Shown here piece by piece: positions 34,257-44,974 of a stretch of DNA of 64,000 nucleotides (position 1 is its first letter; the number at the start of each line of letters is the position of its first letter). The translations under genes were made by a program, and so were the position numbers. Source of the stretch: Conchocele bisecta. Taxonomy: Eukaryota > Mollusca > Bivalvia > Lucinida > Thyasiridae. The DNA lies in the NCBI GenBank assembly GCA_029237695.1, contig CM055271.1:83401488-83465487 (forward strand), written 5' to 3'. The notes beneath the pieces were generated by a model that did no database searches, was not told the DNA's origin, and saw nothing but the letters and a program-made list of their open reading frames with translations.

Positions 34257-34429
34257 ATCTTTTTTCTAAGTTTTCCCTATAGCATCTTCTTGAATACTTG
34301 ACATCACATAGTAAGGCAAATCATAGCTATCTGAGGCGGTTGGCTGCTTGTGAGAAACACCAGCTTCATGTAAAAGGAGCATGCCGGCTTTTAAAAATCT
34401 GCGGGACTCCTTTTCTGCCTTATCTGAAC

Positions 34430-34704
34430 TTACGCATTGAACATACACGACTAACGCATTCGTATATATATGCTCAAAGGTGAGCAGCGTCCATGGTGTA
34501 TTCTATGCCACAGTACATTTACTGTGCAACACATTGACTGTATCGACTTTGCCGATATTCGACGCAAACACTTCATGTTACTTCACTTGCGGAGTTATTC
34601 GAGGTGAACAAGGAACTATCTCCATGGAACCAACTTTTATCGGAAAAAAATCTAATGGTATCATTGAATACCTGTTGCTCATTTATATTGTTAATAATAG
34701 TGCT
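34430..34704 (+). mobile_element. Diverged non-LTR 3' fragment, copy H
   Basis: Degenerate copy of the ORF2 C-terminus (ACACGACTAACGCATTCG, GTCCATGGTGTATTC) with several small deletions, ending in the first part of the 3' UTR where the family 3 HINE begins. Confidence 0.7.
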
Positions 34705-34759
34705 TTTTTAGCTCGCCTGCACGAAGTGCAGAAGAGCTCGTGGCATACCCCCGGCGTCG

Positions 34760-35282
34760 TCGGCGTCCACAAACTTAACGTTGGGGGTAAATGTCTTATA
34801 ACTTCTGTTTCCTTTCATGGATCACCTTGTTATTTCACACATGCATTCCTCGGATGACCCTCTATCATGCTGTAGCAAATCCATGACCCACCACCCAACC
34901 CTCACCCCAAGGTCAAGATCACACACTTAGCACATTCATAAACTTAACGTTAGGGTAAATTTATTATAACTTCTGTTTTCTTTCATGGATCACCTTGTTA
35001 TTTCATACATGCATTCCTCAGATGACCCTCTATCATGCTGTAGCAAATCCATTACCCACCACCCAACCCTTACCCCAAGGTCAAGGTCACAAACTTAGCA
35101 CGTTCATAAACTTAACGTTGGGGTAAATGTCTGATAACATCTGTTTCCTTTCATGGAACACCTTGATATTTCATACATGTATTCCTCAGACGACCCTCTA
35201 TCATGCTGTAGCAAATACACGACCCACCACCCAACCCTTACCCCAAGGTCAAGGTCGCAAACGTAGCACATTCATAAACTTA
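34760..35282. repeat. Family 3 tandem units, about 165-170 bp
   Basis: Three units, each with TTCATAAACTTAACGTTGGG, TCTGTTTCCTTTCATGG, ATCATGCTGTAGCAAAT and CCCCAAGGTCAAGGTCAC. The last is cut by the insertion of copy I. The same unit occurs inverted at about 54.2-54.9 kb. Confidence 0.8.
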
Positions 35283-35947
35283 ACTCCCAGAGAACTAACA
35301 AGGGGTGGGTTTGCTGAGGAATAACTGGGTTATGTGCATGCACTAGCTATTGGTGCATGCACATATTACCTAAACACCCCTGAGTGAATCGTAGGTACTC
35401 TATGCATTCCCGCACAAAGGTAGGTACACTTGCTTTTGGGCGTGATTGTGTAGGGGAACCTGGCTGGCTGTTTGCCGTGGCCTGCGACCCGGACGTTTTG
35501 GAGGAAGGGATACTGGTGGGTGAGTGTCTTGCGTGGCTGGCAGAATTTCTGGCCAAGATGTCACGCATTACTACAATACACCACTTCGGCCCTGACTTCA
35601 AGGCAAACGGGAGGTCCTTGTGTGAGCACGCCCAATGGGATTAATCGGCTTCTGTGGCACCCGGTGCTGGAATCGCGACTGGAGCATATTATTGTGTTGT
35701 GCTTTGTTTTGTTATATATTTCATATATACGTGTGTACATTATATAGTTCCCTTTTACATTGTGTGACCAGTCCACGGCTGTAGTAGGTGTCACGGTTTA
35801 GTGCTACACGAGTGAGTTTTTGTCTTGCTCGAGTATATCACTATGTATCCTTGGTGTGCGGTGCGGAGACCCGCGCCATTAGCACATCCCCGTGTAGGGC
35901 TCCATGGAGGGTGTGGAACATAGTGATGAATATACCGGCCTACTGAT

Positions 35948-37496
35948 ATGCATCGCCAAAAAAACAAAAAACAAACTTCTTCACAATTATCCACAAGCCC
36001 AATTGATTGGAAGGCTTTGGACTTCACAAAGTCGTCTAGCCAAGCTCGTTCAGCTGGCCCATCTAAGAAACGGACACGACCTGCAGAATTCAATTTTCTG
36101 TCTACTCAATCTGATTTCCCTCAACGACCACTACAACATCAAACATAACTACATAATGTAACCACTTGGCCTCGATTCCTTGTGGTCCATGCAACTGACA
36201 CAGACAAGCCTCTTGAAAAATTGTCTGTCTTTGTTTTATCAAAGATACTGAATAGTGTGGCAGGAGAGCCCAAGAACTTGAAACGGTTGCGCTCTGGTGA
36301 CCTTCTTATTGAAGTTGACAGAAAGAGCCATGCAGAGAATCTACTGCTTTGTACCAAGTTCTTGGATACACCTGTCGACATCCAGCCGCATAAATCTTTG
36401 AACAGTTGCAAGGGAGTTGTCCGATCACCGGAGTTTGCTCATGTAAGTGAGCAAGAAGTGATCGAACAACTCAAGCCACAAGGAGTTGCTGATGCTCGAA
36501 GGATTAATAGAAAAGTGAACGGACAGCTAGTCCCGACTAATACCTTCGTTCTAACTTTCAACCTGACTGAACTACCAAAAGAACTTAAACTAACCAGATG
36601 GTTACTCGTCACAGTTGACCCATACATACCAAACCCGTTGCGCTGTTACAACTGCCAACTGTACGGCCACCACAAAGACAGATGTAAGAGAAATATTGCA
36701 TGTGCACGCTGTGGCTTTGCCAAGCACAGTAATGAAAACTGTGTGGAGGCCGAACATTGTGTCAACTGTAATGGTAACCATTCGGCATATTCGAAAGACT
36801 GCCAGAAGTGGAAGATCGAGAAGGAGATAGTTCGCGTGAATCATACACGCAACATATCATTCCCTGAAGCCAGGAAGATTGTTGAAATGCCAACAACTCC
36901 TATCCCTGGCTTTTCTTACGCTTCGGCTGCAGTCTCTCGCAAGCCCAGCAGAAGTATTTCAACTCAAACGGAAGTTTCTTGGAAACCAGCTGAACACCCC
37001 CACAATAACGTGGCCCTATAATCCGCCACACTACAAGCCTTCCAACACATCTCATGCATCGTCTAAACAGACGCAATCTCCCCGAGGCCGGAGCCCAAAG
37101 GCCTCAACCTCTAAACCTACTTCGGAAGGTGGGACCTATAAGGCCACACCTTCCAAAAGCCCTAAAGGTCGGGCTAAAAAGACATTAAAACAGATCACGG
37201 CCGTGTCTCCTCTGCGATCACGGCAAGGGTCGGATGACAGGTCGGCCTCTCCACTACCACTGAGGGGTAGGCCCACTGCCATAGAGAGGATCCGTACAAA
37301 ACCGCCCAGGAAAGGGTCTGATGACCCTGGATAGTAGAAAGGGTCTGATGACCCTGGATCGCAGAAAGGGGCAGACAGCCCCATTCCACTTAAGAACAGG
37401 TTTGAGTCGTTGGACTCGATGGAGACTGAAGAGTCTTCTGACATTCCAACTCCCAAGCCTGTTCCACCCCGCAAACCCATACTTCCACCTACTTAA
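35948..37496 (+). pseudogene. ORF1, Gag-like (copy I), best preserved
   Basis: Starts MHRQKNKKQTSS. One TAA at 36,146-36,148 interrupts the frame, which then stays open for about 280 codons through WPRFLVVHATDTDKPL, TFNLTELPKELKLTRW and all three zinc knuckles (CYNCQLYGHHKDRC; CARCGFAKHSNENC; CVNCNGNHSAYSKDC). An extra C near 37,000 shifts the frame. A TAG at 37,332-37,334 replaces a serine codon in the KGSDDPGSQ repeat. The natural stop at 37,494-37,496 is 3 nt from the ORF2 ATG. Predicted role: binding element RNA in the ribonucleoprotein. Confidence 0.8.
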
Positions 37497-38560
37497 AATA
37501 TGGTTACTGTTATCCAATGGAACTGTCGAGGAATTAAAGCAAATCGTGATGAATTAACAATTTTATTAACTCAATACAACCCCATTGCTGTTTGTCTTCA
37601 GGAAACGTTCCCGAAAGTTGACGATACATTTTCTTTTAAATCGCATGCACTATACAGTAAGTGTTCAGATAACGCTGAGCTCCCTTCACCTTTCATAACA
37701 TGCTTTGGGGTTGTAAAGACACAAACAAAAAGGGGGAACTTATTGAAAATTTTCTTTCCGATCACAATCTCAGCATTTGTAATGATAAATCGAGCACATA
37801 TTTACATCCAGCAACTGGTTCATATTCCTCTCTGGATTTAACTCTGTGTCATCCTTCTCTGTATTTAGACTTTACGTGGAAAGTTGGTGACGACCAATGT
37901 GGGAGTGACCACTTTCCTGTCTTCTTACAGAGTAATGGACCACCATCCACTGACAGAGTCCAGAGGTGGAAATTACATAAAGCCGATTGGGACACATTTC
38001 GTAATATGTGCATGATTGAACTAGATTTTGACCGCTTTCGAGATGCGGAAGATCCACTAGAACATTACGTTTCCCTTTTACACGATATTGCAGAAAAGAC
38101 AATACCAAAAACCTCGGCAAAGCCTAAACGTGTCAATAAACCATGGTTTGACGAAGAATGCAAAGAGGCAATGAATGCTCGTAAGCAGTCTATTCGTCAA
38201 ATCAATAATAACGCAACAGCAGAGAATTTAAATGCTCATAATTTTTAGAGCGAAAGCTCGACGCACAATTAAAGCTAGCAAGAGAAAGACTTGGAGATAT
38301 TTTGTCTTCAAGTTGAATTCGCGATATAAAATGAAAACAACATGGGACATGATTCGTAAGATAAATGGTAAAGGTAAATCAACTTCTATCAATCACCCCA
38401 ACAAAGCAGGACATAAAGTATCTTCCAAAACATACATTTGAAACACATTAGCAGATACCTTCTCCAAGAACTCCTCATGTAATAACTATTCTGAGGAGTT
38501 CTTGAAGGTGAAATCTGAGCAAGAGAAAACTAAACTTAATTTTAATTCAGACAATTCAGA

Positions 38561-38565
38561 ACATT
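38561..38565 (+). repeat. LTR element target duplication, left copy (ACATT)
   Basis: ACATT immediately before the 5' LTR and again at 47,518-47,522. Uninterrupted relatives read CAGAACATTACAACG once, which proves the insertion. Confidence 0.95.
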
Positions 38566-41092
38566 TGTCGCGTGACACGTGCATTCTTGTACATTCTGGA
38601 TTCTGTATAATTGTATGTGTGTGATGTGTGGCACTGTGTTGTATTGTTGTGCGTATTATTGATTTCACATCCCTGTGATTCCACATACCTGTGATTTCAC
38701 ACACCTGTGATTTTTACACACCTGTGATTTAGCATGTACATTTGCCATGTACAAGGTGCGTGTAATAACGGGGCTTATGTTGTATTGGTGGAAATACGTT
38801 TATGCGTGTCATTTTTGCGGATTTAAATATACGTCTATTTTATGAGCAATGTTTTACTGATGTCACGCCATATTTGCCACAGACTATGCATGTGTGTGGT
38901 AGAGAACTGCGTGTGCTGGTTTCGCTAGGGAGAAGACCTTTTAGTAGTACGGATATCCACTATCCGTGCCAGCCGAGTTTGTCCGCGTGTCAGTTGATCA
39001 CCATATAAGGGACCTTCTGTAGGTGAAGCCAGTATACAGCGCAGACCATACCATGGTCTGCCCTGTTATGTATGCTACGGGTTAGTGTTTCAGCATAGCC
39101 TGGTACTGGCCAACACGGATATATCAGATCCCATACTGGTGATGCTTTGTGTCGTGATATTTCCGTAAATGACCACGATATTTGAGTTTAGTATGTGCTA
39201 CACTCTCATTTGAATGTATAGCCGTAGGACCGATATGGAGGGGTTTGGCGGGGCCAAGAAGCGACCTTCGCATTGTCGAGACCAGTCGAGTAGATTTCGG
39301 ATTATGAGATCTGGGTCTATAGTGTGCAGATTTATGGTAGTGTGGGGTATACCATGTTGGATGGTATTTATTCCACGAGGGCTGTACACTGGTTTGGTTG
39401 AATTTAAAGCGTGGGAACATATATTTATGCCAAATATAACCCACGGGTGACATGGCAATAGCCATGGTTTTGTAGTATTTATGTGAGATGTCGTACGAGG
39501 GGTAGGCATATTCATTATTCCGTGCATGGTTTCACTGGTGCGTATATAAGCGATGTCTCGCTATGTGTTGGCGGGACACATATTTTCTGGTTACAGAAGA
39601 CTAGTACTGTATTCACCAGTGACACGGAGGATTTTGGTATGTACCTACAACATTTTATTTCAGCTGTGATTTGCCGTTGTTCGATTCCCGTTTTAGTCTG
39701 TTGTGCATCCTGTCTGTCTGTCTGTGCGTATTCGTCCAGTAATTGGAGACTCATTTCATTTTTGTAGCCTCTTGAGAACGCTCCAGCGAGCCACATTGGA
39801 CGTTTTGGTCCACTCGTTGAGGGCAGACCCCAGTCAGTGCAGAGTGTCGGGGCGTCCGAGAGTCCGTACGTCTGTCTGGCGCAGTGTGTGTAGCAGCTCC
39901 GGGTACAGGCCTGTATAGAGCAGTGTGTGATAGCTACATCGCGTTCAGCAGACAGTCACAGCCATAGTTTAGTGAAGTGAAACGCCATACACACATATCA
40001 TATCATTATACTACCACCGAGTTGAATGTCACCTAAGTGAAACTTTTCCCGGCGTCTTAGCCATCGTGATAATCGCCATTTTTGTATTATATCGGAACTT
40101 TACATCCGGTCTACCACTTCCGGTATTACAACCCATTGATTCACCATGGATACTTTACATCCGGTCCACCACATCCGCGTTGCTACAGTCGAGTGATACC
40201 ATAGGAACTTTACCTCTGGTCCACTATTTCCGGAAATAATACTACCTTGGGAACTTTACTTCCGGTACCAGCTTCCGGAACATTATCGTTATTGACTATC
40301 ATGTGATGTAACCACATCCGGCTTTGACTTTGACATTCATACTTTGGAAATATATTGCATAGGCAATACATATGTATACTTTGATAGTGTATGGTAATAC
40401 TCCTATCATGGCAGACCATCATATCATGGCTAAAGGATTGTAGTAAGACTACATATATTGTTTATGGATTAATCCACTTGAAGTTGGATTATAGCCATAT
40501 TGTTGACTAGACCTCATATTGCGGGTGAGGCAGACCTTGGGACCTTGATACTCAGAGGTTACACTATCTATTGAGATACGCCAGCACTGGGGTAGCTCAG
40601 ATGATTGTCATTTGTCCTCCAATGTTCGTTATGCCATGTTATACTTGTATGTTATTTCACTTTGATTAGTGATCATCAAAGCACTTGTGCATTCATACTA
40701 TTGTCCACTACGGGACCATTGAGATACCACATACTGAGTTTATTCGTCTATAGCTTTTAAGTTGCGTTAAAGTATAACAGTCGATTGGCTTACAACCTTG
40801 TAGTAATTGAATAGTATCATGCACAGTACAGTGATGTTCGCATATCAATGTATCATGTATTCTTGTGTGTTCCCCATGTAATATAGTGTACATTATAAGT
40901 GATTAAGTGACTACGTGTACTTATCTACTCTGGCCTATCCCTTACACTTCAACTGCATTGTTACCACTTTTCGTTCGTCAGATCAAGCTATATTGGCCAT
41001 AACGTTATAACAATTGAAGCATACTTGGTTCATATGATAATAGGGGAGACAATTTGTCTCGATCATTCCTGACCTTGATAATGACCTTGACA
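38566..41092 (+). repeat. 5' LTR (2,527 bp)
   Basis: Begins TGTCGCGTGACACG and ends GACCTTGACA. The left part has four to five CACACCTGTGATTT-type repeats (38,660-38,730). The centre has an ACCATGGT palindrome (39,045-39,063) and a TCTG microsatellite. The right part has four repeats with ETS-like sites (40,095-40,285). Matched end to end by the 3' LTR. Confidence 0.95.
40090..40285. promoter_or_regulatory. Cluster of ETS-like CTTCCGG/CATCCGG sites in the LTR
   Basis: Four imperfect units of about 50 bp, each with AACTTTAC(A/T)TCCGGT and then CACTTCCGG, CACATCCG, TATTTCCGG or AGCTTCCGG. The core TTCCGG is the reverse of the GGAA ETS-factor core. Repeated in the 3' LTR at about 46,510-46,705. 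A role as LTR enhancer is inferred. Confidence 0.45.
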
Positions 41093-41093
41093 A

Positions 41094-41110
41094 TGGTGTC
41101 AGAAGTGGGG
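41094..41110 (+). other. Primer-binding site, tRNA-Leu type
   Basis: TGGTGTCAGAAGTGGGG starts one base after the 5' LTR. Its first 16 nt are complementary to a 3' end CCCACTTCTGACACCA, matching the general form of metazoan tRNA-Leu 3' ends. tRNA identity is from recall, not a search. Confidence 0.75.
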
Positions 41111-41758
41111 TTTTGTTTCCTCTTTTTATAATCAGTTTCTTCAAAGCAGTTGAAGTAAGGAGGCTAGAATAGCTGTACCCCTAGCGTCGTCAAAATTCAA
41201 TCTTGTATTTGTTTGCCCAGGGAGTTAATGTAAGATGCCCTCCAACACTTAGGCACTAATACATCACCACATACATGATTTGACTACCTAGGTACAGAAG
41301 TATAGAGTTGAGACGATCTTGTGAGATAGTCGATGTAAGGGTCATTGTATTTTTGATTTGTCGAACAGTACCTCCCTGTGATGATGGCACAGCGGGTGTT
41401 CTAGGTTATCACTAGACACTTCTACATCTGAGGCGAGATTACTACCACTATTATATTGCGTATGAACAATACTATATCCTGCCAGGTGTCTATAACCAGT
41501 CCCCATTTTTTGTGTCCAGTACCATAGAGGGGGAATTGTAAATATACCATTACATTAGACCATACATATACCGGATTGACTTACCCGAATTGAGAAACTT
41601 ATACCGTCGTTAGTAGATACCGGATTGATTTACCTTAACCTTATAGACGTGAAGCAAGAGACTCGCATAAATCACCAAGTGATTTGAGTGCTAGAGACCT
41701 TGTGTACCGTCGGGTAAAGCGTGTAAATCGATAATCCGAGGTTGAGTTGAGAGTGAGA
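41111..41758 (+). other. Untranslated leader of the LTR element
   Basis: About 650 bp between primer-binding site and Gag start with no open frame of note. An RNA-packaging signal would be expected here, but no motif can be identified by eye. Confidence 0.5.
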
Positions 41759-43894
41759 ATGTCGTCCATTAAGGAGCTAATGGAGATAGGCAAAAGCTTA
41801 GGGCTAGCAGATTCAGAGTTAAGGGCCTTTGTAAAGGAAGAGCAGGAGAGAGAGAGACAGGAAAGACTAGAGGCTAGGCAGGCTGAGAAAGATAGGTTAG
41901 ATGCTGAGCGGTTGGCTAAAGAGGTTGAGCGACAGATGGAGAAAGATAGGTTAGATGCCAATGAAGCACAGTTAGCTCTAGAATTCAAATTGCGAGAACT
42001 AGACACTAAACATCAGGTAGAAATGGCAAAAGTAGAAAGGGGAGAAGTAGTAGATGAAGAGAGACATGATAGGGACTATGGCAGAGCATTCGGTCCGAAG
42101 CTGCCACATTTTGATCAGAATAATGACAACATGGATAGCTACTTAGCTAGATTTGAGCGGTACGCAGCAATTCAAAGGTGGGGGAGAGATAAGTGGTCAC
42201 TACACTTGAGTGCTTTATTGAAGGGCAAGGCATTAGATGTATATTCTAGACTACCTATTGATGATGCTCTTGACTATGATAAGTTGAAATCCGCATTGTT
42301 GAAATGTTTTGATCTAACGGAAGATGGGTTCAGACGCATGTTCAAAAACACCAAACCTGATCACAGTGAATCATTTGTGCAATATGTCAGTCGGTCAAAG
42401 AACTATTTAGATAGATGGTTTGAGTTAGGTAAGGTGAATAGAACATATGAAGGAGTACTAGACTACATGATCAGAGATCAGATGTTAAGTATATGCAGTC
42501 GTGAGCTCTACTTATTTCTCAAAGAGAAAACATTTGACTCGATAGATCAGATGGCAGTTCAGGCAGATTACTTTGCAGAAGCTAGAGGAGGTAGCAAGTA
42601 TGTAGTTCAGAGGAACAGTACTAGCAACAGAACTGAGTACAGGTCAGTAGATAACCAGAGGCGCAAGGTAAGCAGTGCAGATAATCGATCCAGAGATAGG
42701 AGTCGAGATAGGGACAGATATCACAATAGAGACCAAAATAGAAGCCCAAGTAGGGGTAGTTATGATAGAAGCCCGAGTAGAGGCAGTTATGACAGAATTA
42801 CCAGCAGGAACGGCTATGATAGGCATCGCGGGACATGTTACCATTGTGGCAAAGAAGGTCACATGTCCTACGATTGTCCTAAGCGTGACCGGTCCTCAGC
42901 TTACAAAGCAGCAGCAGTCGAGGAAGAGAAACATGTAAGTTTTGCAGATATAGAACAGAGAGGTCGGTACAGAGGTAGAAATAGAGGTAGAAGTGGAAGG
43001 CACACTAGAGGCAGAGGTAGAGGTAGATGGCAAAACACGGAACAACCAGGGGAAAACCAAGGACATTTCTGTATGGTTGATACCGACACCACTATTGTAT
43101 GTTCAGGTAGCGAGATACAGCCGGAGTTGATTAACGGATGTACATTTGGTATGGATAGGCTACCCGTAGCAGAGGGCACATTAAATGGGAAAAAGGTCAC
43201 AGTAATGCGAGATACTGGGTGTACCGGGGTGGTCGTCAGTGAAAGCTTAGTACAACCAGATCAGTTTTTAAGCAAAGTTTCAACATGCATGCTGGTAAAT
43301 AGGAGCAAAATGAGTGGAATTCCTACCGCCCGGGTAGATCTTGATACACCTTTTTTCAAAGGTCGGGTAGAAGCCCTCTGCATGATAGATACAATGTATG
43401 ATGTTACCATAGGTAATGTAGACGGGTCAGAGTTACCGGTGATATCCGATTTTAGAGGCGCTAAATCATGCGCAGTTGAAACTAGGTCACAAACGACAGC
43501 CCGAGACGAATCATATAAGACCCTCAAAGTCCCTACCGCAATCGCGAACGTATCACGCGATGAATTCAAAGAGGCGCAGGCACATGACGTCACATTGACG
43601 TCAGTTCGAAATAACGCAAAAGACGGAACGGTACGGTCAAGTAAGAATGGAAACAAATCGAAATTCGCATACCGAAAAGACTTGTTGTATCGTAATTTCG
43701 AATCGATAGGGTCGGGTAGGATGTACCATCAGCTGGTAGTCCCAAAAACACTTAGGACTACCGTGATGAAAGTGGCACATGAATCGATCATGGCGGGCCA
43801 TTTAGTGGTTAAGAAGACAACTGATCGAGTGTTATCAGAATTTTATTGGCCAGGCGTGGGCAGTGACATTACACGGTTTTGTAGGTCTTGTTAG
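41759..43894 (+). CDS. Gag-protease polyprotein with integrase H2C2 domain
   Basis: ATG at 41,759 (MSSIKELMEIGKSLGL); about 710 residues. An N-terminal charged coiled coil (about residues 20-95) contains an imperfect repeat of EKDRLDA. The Gag core includes WSLHLSALLKGKALDVYSRL. Next is an Arg/Ser-rich stretch with SPSRGSYDR repeats, one zinc knuckle CYHCGKEGHMSYDC, an RG-rich tail, and the aspartic protease active site MRDTGCTGVVVSE. The last part, HESIMAGHLVVKKTTD...FYWPGVGSDITRFCRSC, is the zinc-binding H2C2 domain that starts integrase. The frame stops at TAG 43,892-43,894, where the integrase core has been deleted. Gag and protease look intact, so particle formation is possible in principle. 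Confidence 0.8.
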   Translation: MSSIKELMEIGKSLGLADSELRAFVKEEQERERQERLEARQAEKDRLDAERLAKEVERQMEKDRLDANEAQLALEFKLRELDTKHQVEMAKVERGEVVDEERHDRDYGRAFGPKLPHFDQNNDNMDSYLARFERYAAIQRWGRDKWSLHLSALLKGKALDVYSRLPIDDALDYDKLKSALLKCFDLTEDGFRRMFKNTKPDHSESFVQYVSRSKNYLDRWFELGKVNRTYEGVLDYMIRDQMLSICSRELYLFLKEKTFDSIDQMAVQADYFAEARGGSKYVVQRNSTSNRTEYRSVDNQRRKVSSADNRSRDRSRDRDRYHNRDQNRSPSRGSYDRSPSRGSYDRITSRNGYDRHRGTCYHCGKEGHMSYDCPKRDRSSAYKAAAVEEEKHVSFADIEQRGRYRGRNRGRSGRHTRGRGRGRWQNTEQPGENQGHFCMVDTDTTIVCSGSEIQPELINGCTFGMDRLPVAEGTLNGKKVTVMRDTGCTGVVVSESLVQPDQFLSKVSTCMLVNRSKMSGIPTARVDLDTPFFKGRVEALCMIDTMYDVTIGNVDGSELPVISDFRGAKSCAVETRSQTTARDESYKTLKVPTAIANVSRDEFKEAQAHDVTLTSVRNNAKDGTVRSSKNGNKSKFAYRKDLLYRNFESIGSGRMYHQLVVPKTLRTTVMKVAHESIMAGHLVVKKTTDRVLSEFYWPGVGSDITRFCRSC

Positions 43895-44568
43895 TAGATT
43901 GTTATCGCTGAGACAATTAACCACGACACCGTACCACCCACAGTGTAACGGTCTCGTGGAACGGTTCAATGGTACGTTAAAGCAAATGCTTCGTAGAATG
44001 GCAAGCGAACGTCCCAAAGATTGGGACAAATACATTAACGCGCTCTTATTCGCGTATCGCGAAGTCCCTCAAGAAAGTTTGGCTTTCTCACCGTTTGAAC
44101 TATTGTACGGAAGGACCGTTCGGGGTCCGATGAGCATACTAAGAGATCTGTGGTCCGAGAAGGTACATAGAGGACAACGTCAAAACGACGTATCAGTACG
44201 TCCTCGACTTGCGCGAACGGCTCGAGAAAACGTGCGAAATCGCGCATGAGAACTTGAAGAGTGCGTCCAAAAAGTACGCAAAGTACTACAACCGTAAGAC
44301 CCGTAGTAGGCAGTATGCAGTGGCAGATCAGGTACTTGTACTACTACCGACAGACAACAACAAATTGCTTCTTAGGTGGAAGGGACCATACCCCATAACA
44401 GAGGTAGTTAATGAGTGGGACTATAGAGTTGACATGGGAGGGAAGTTGAAAACCTTTCATGCAAACATGTTAAAGAGGTACGAGACTAGGCCTGAGCACC
44501 CGGGGAAGGGAATACTCACTGTAATAAATGCGGCCGTGATAGAAGACACAGTAGAGGGGGATTCCTAG
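43884..44568 (+). pseudogene. Integrase C-terminal half, core deleted
   Basis: In a different frame from Gag, the sequence resumes at LLSLRQLTTTPYHPQCNGLV and ERFNGTLKQMLRRMA, which contains the third acidic residue (Glu) of the DDE triad. It continues through FAYREVPQESLAFSPFELLY. A small indel near 44,190-44,210 moves it to a third frame, with YYNRKTRSRQY, LLRWKGPYPITEV and HANMLKRYE, ending at TAG 44,566-44,568. The segment with the first two catalytic aspartates is absent, so strand transfer is impossible. Confidence 0.8.
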
Positions 44569-44573
44569 TCCAA

Positions 44574-44904
44574 GTGGGTGGAGTGCCGAAGAAAACATGT
44601 TATGTCCCAGGGATTAGAGGTCCCGATACGGAGAGCAAAGTTGACCTGTCGCCTGATTTAGGCAGGAAACAAAAGACGCAAGTCAAAGAGATCTTACGGG
44701 AATTCACCCATGTCCTGAGGGACGCACCAGGACACACCCATATAGAGAAACATGAGATAAAGTTGTCAACGCAAGACCCATTAAGAATTAGGGGGTACCC
44801 TATCCCATTTAAGGTCAGGGAAACAGTCAGCCAGAATGCGTATTGTCGCGATAAAAGGGGCCGACAATCTGGGGGCAGACCACCTGAGCAGGATATCGGG
44901 GTAG
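44574..44904 (+). pseudogene. Reverse transcriptase start joined to RNase H end
   Basis: From about 44,640 the frame reads VDLSPDLGRKQKTQVKEILREF-like sequence, then HTHIEKHEIKL and PIPFKVRETVS, the typical N-terminal edge of a Ty3/gypsy reverse transcriptase. At about 44,830-44,836 it jumps into another frame, encoding IVAIKGADNLGADHLSRI and TAG at 44,902-44,904, the typical last residues of RNase H. All of the palm, the YxDD region and most of RNase H are deleted. The position after integrase shows the gene order. No activity is possible. Confidence 0.75.
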
Positions 44905-44962
44905 ATTCAGCTGTGTCAACGTGTCTCGCGATTATGCACGAAAGTGTAAACACTTTTTGTTT

Positions 44963-44974
44963 AGGGGGGAGATA
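44963..44974 (+). other. Polypurine tract
   Basis: AGGGGGGAGATA-type purine run directly before the 3' LTR, the expected primer for plus-strand synthesis. Confidence 0.75.

Noticed and set aside
39124..39796. Open frames inside the 5' LTR as genes
   Set aside because: They recur at the same place in the 3' LTR simply because LTRs are duplicates. No domain is recognisable and the frames conflict between strands.
41747..41758. Gag start at the upstream TTG
   Set aside because: A proper ATG follows four codons later at 41,759 and opens the typical Gag N-terminus.
44905..44974. Envelope-like gene before the 3' LTR
   Set aside because: Only 70 bp lie between the RNase H stop and the 3' LTR; nothing is encoded.
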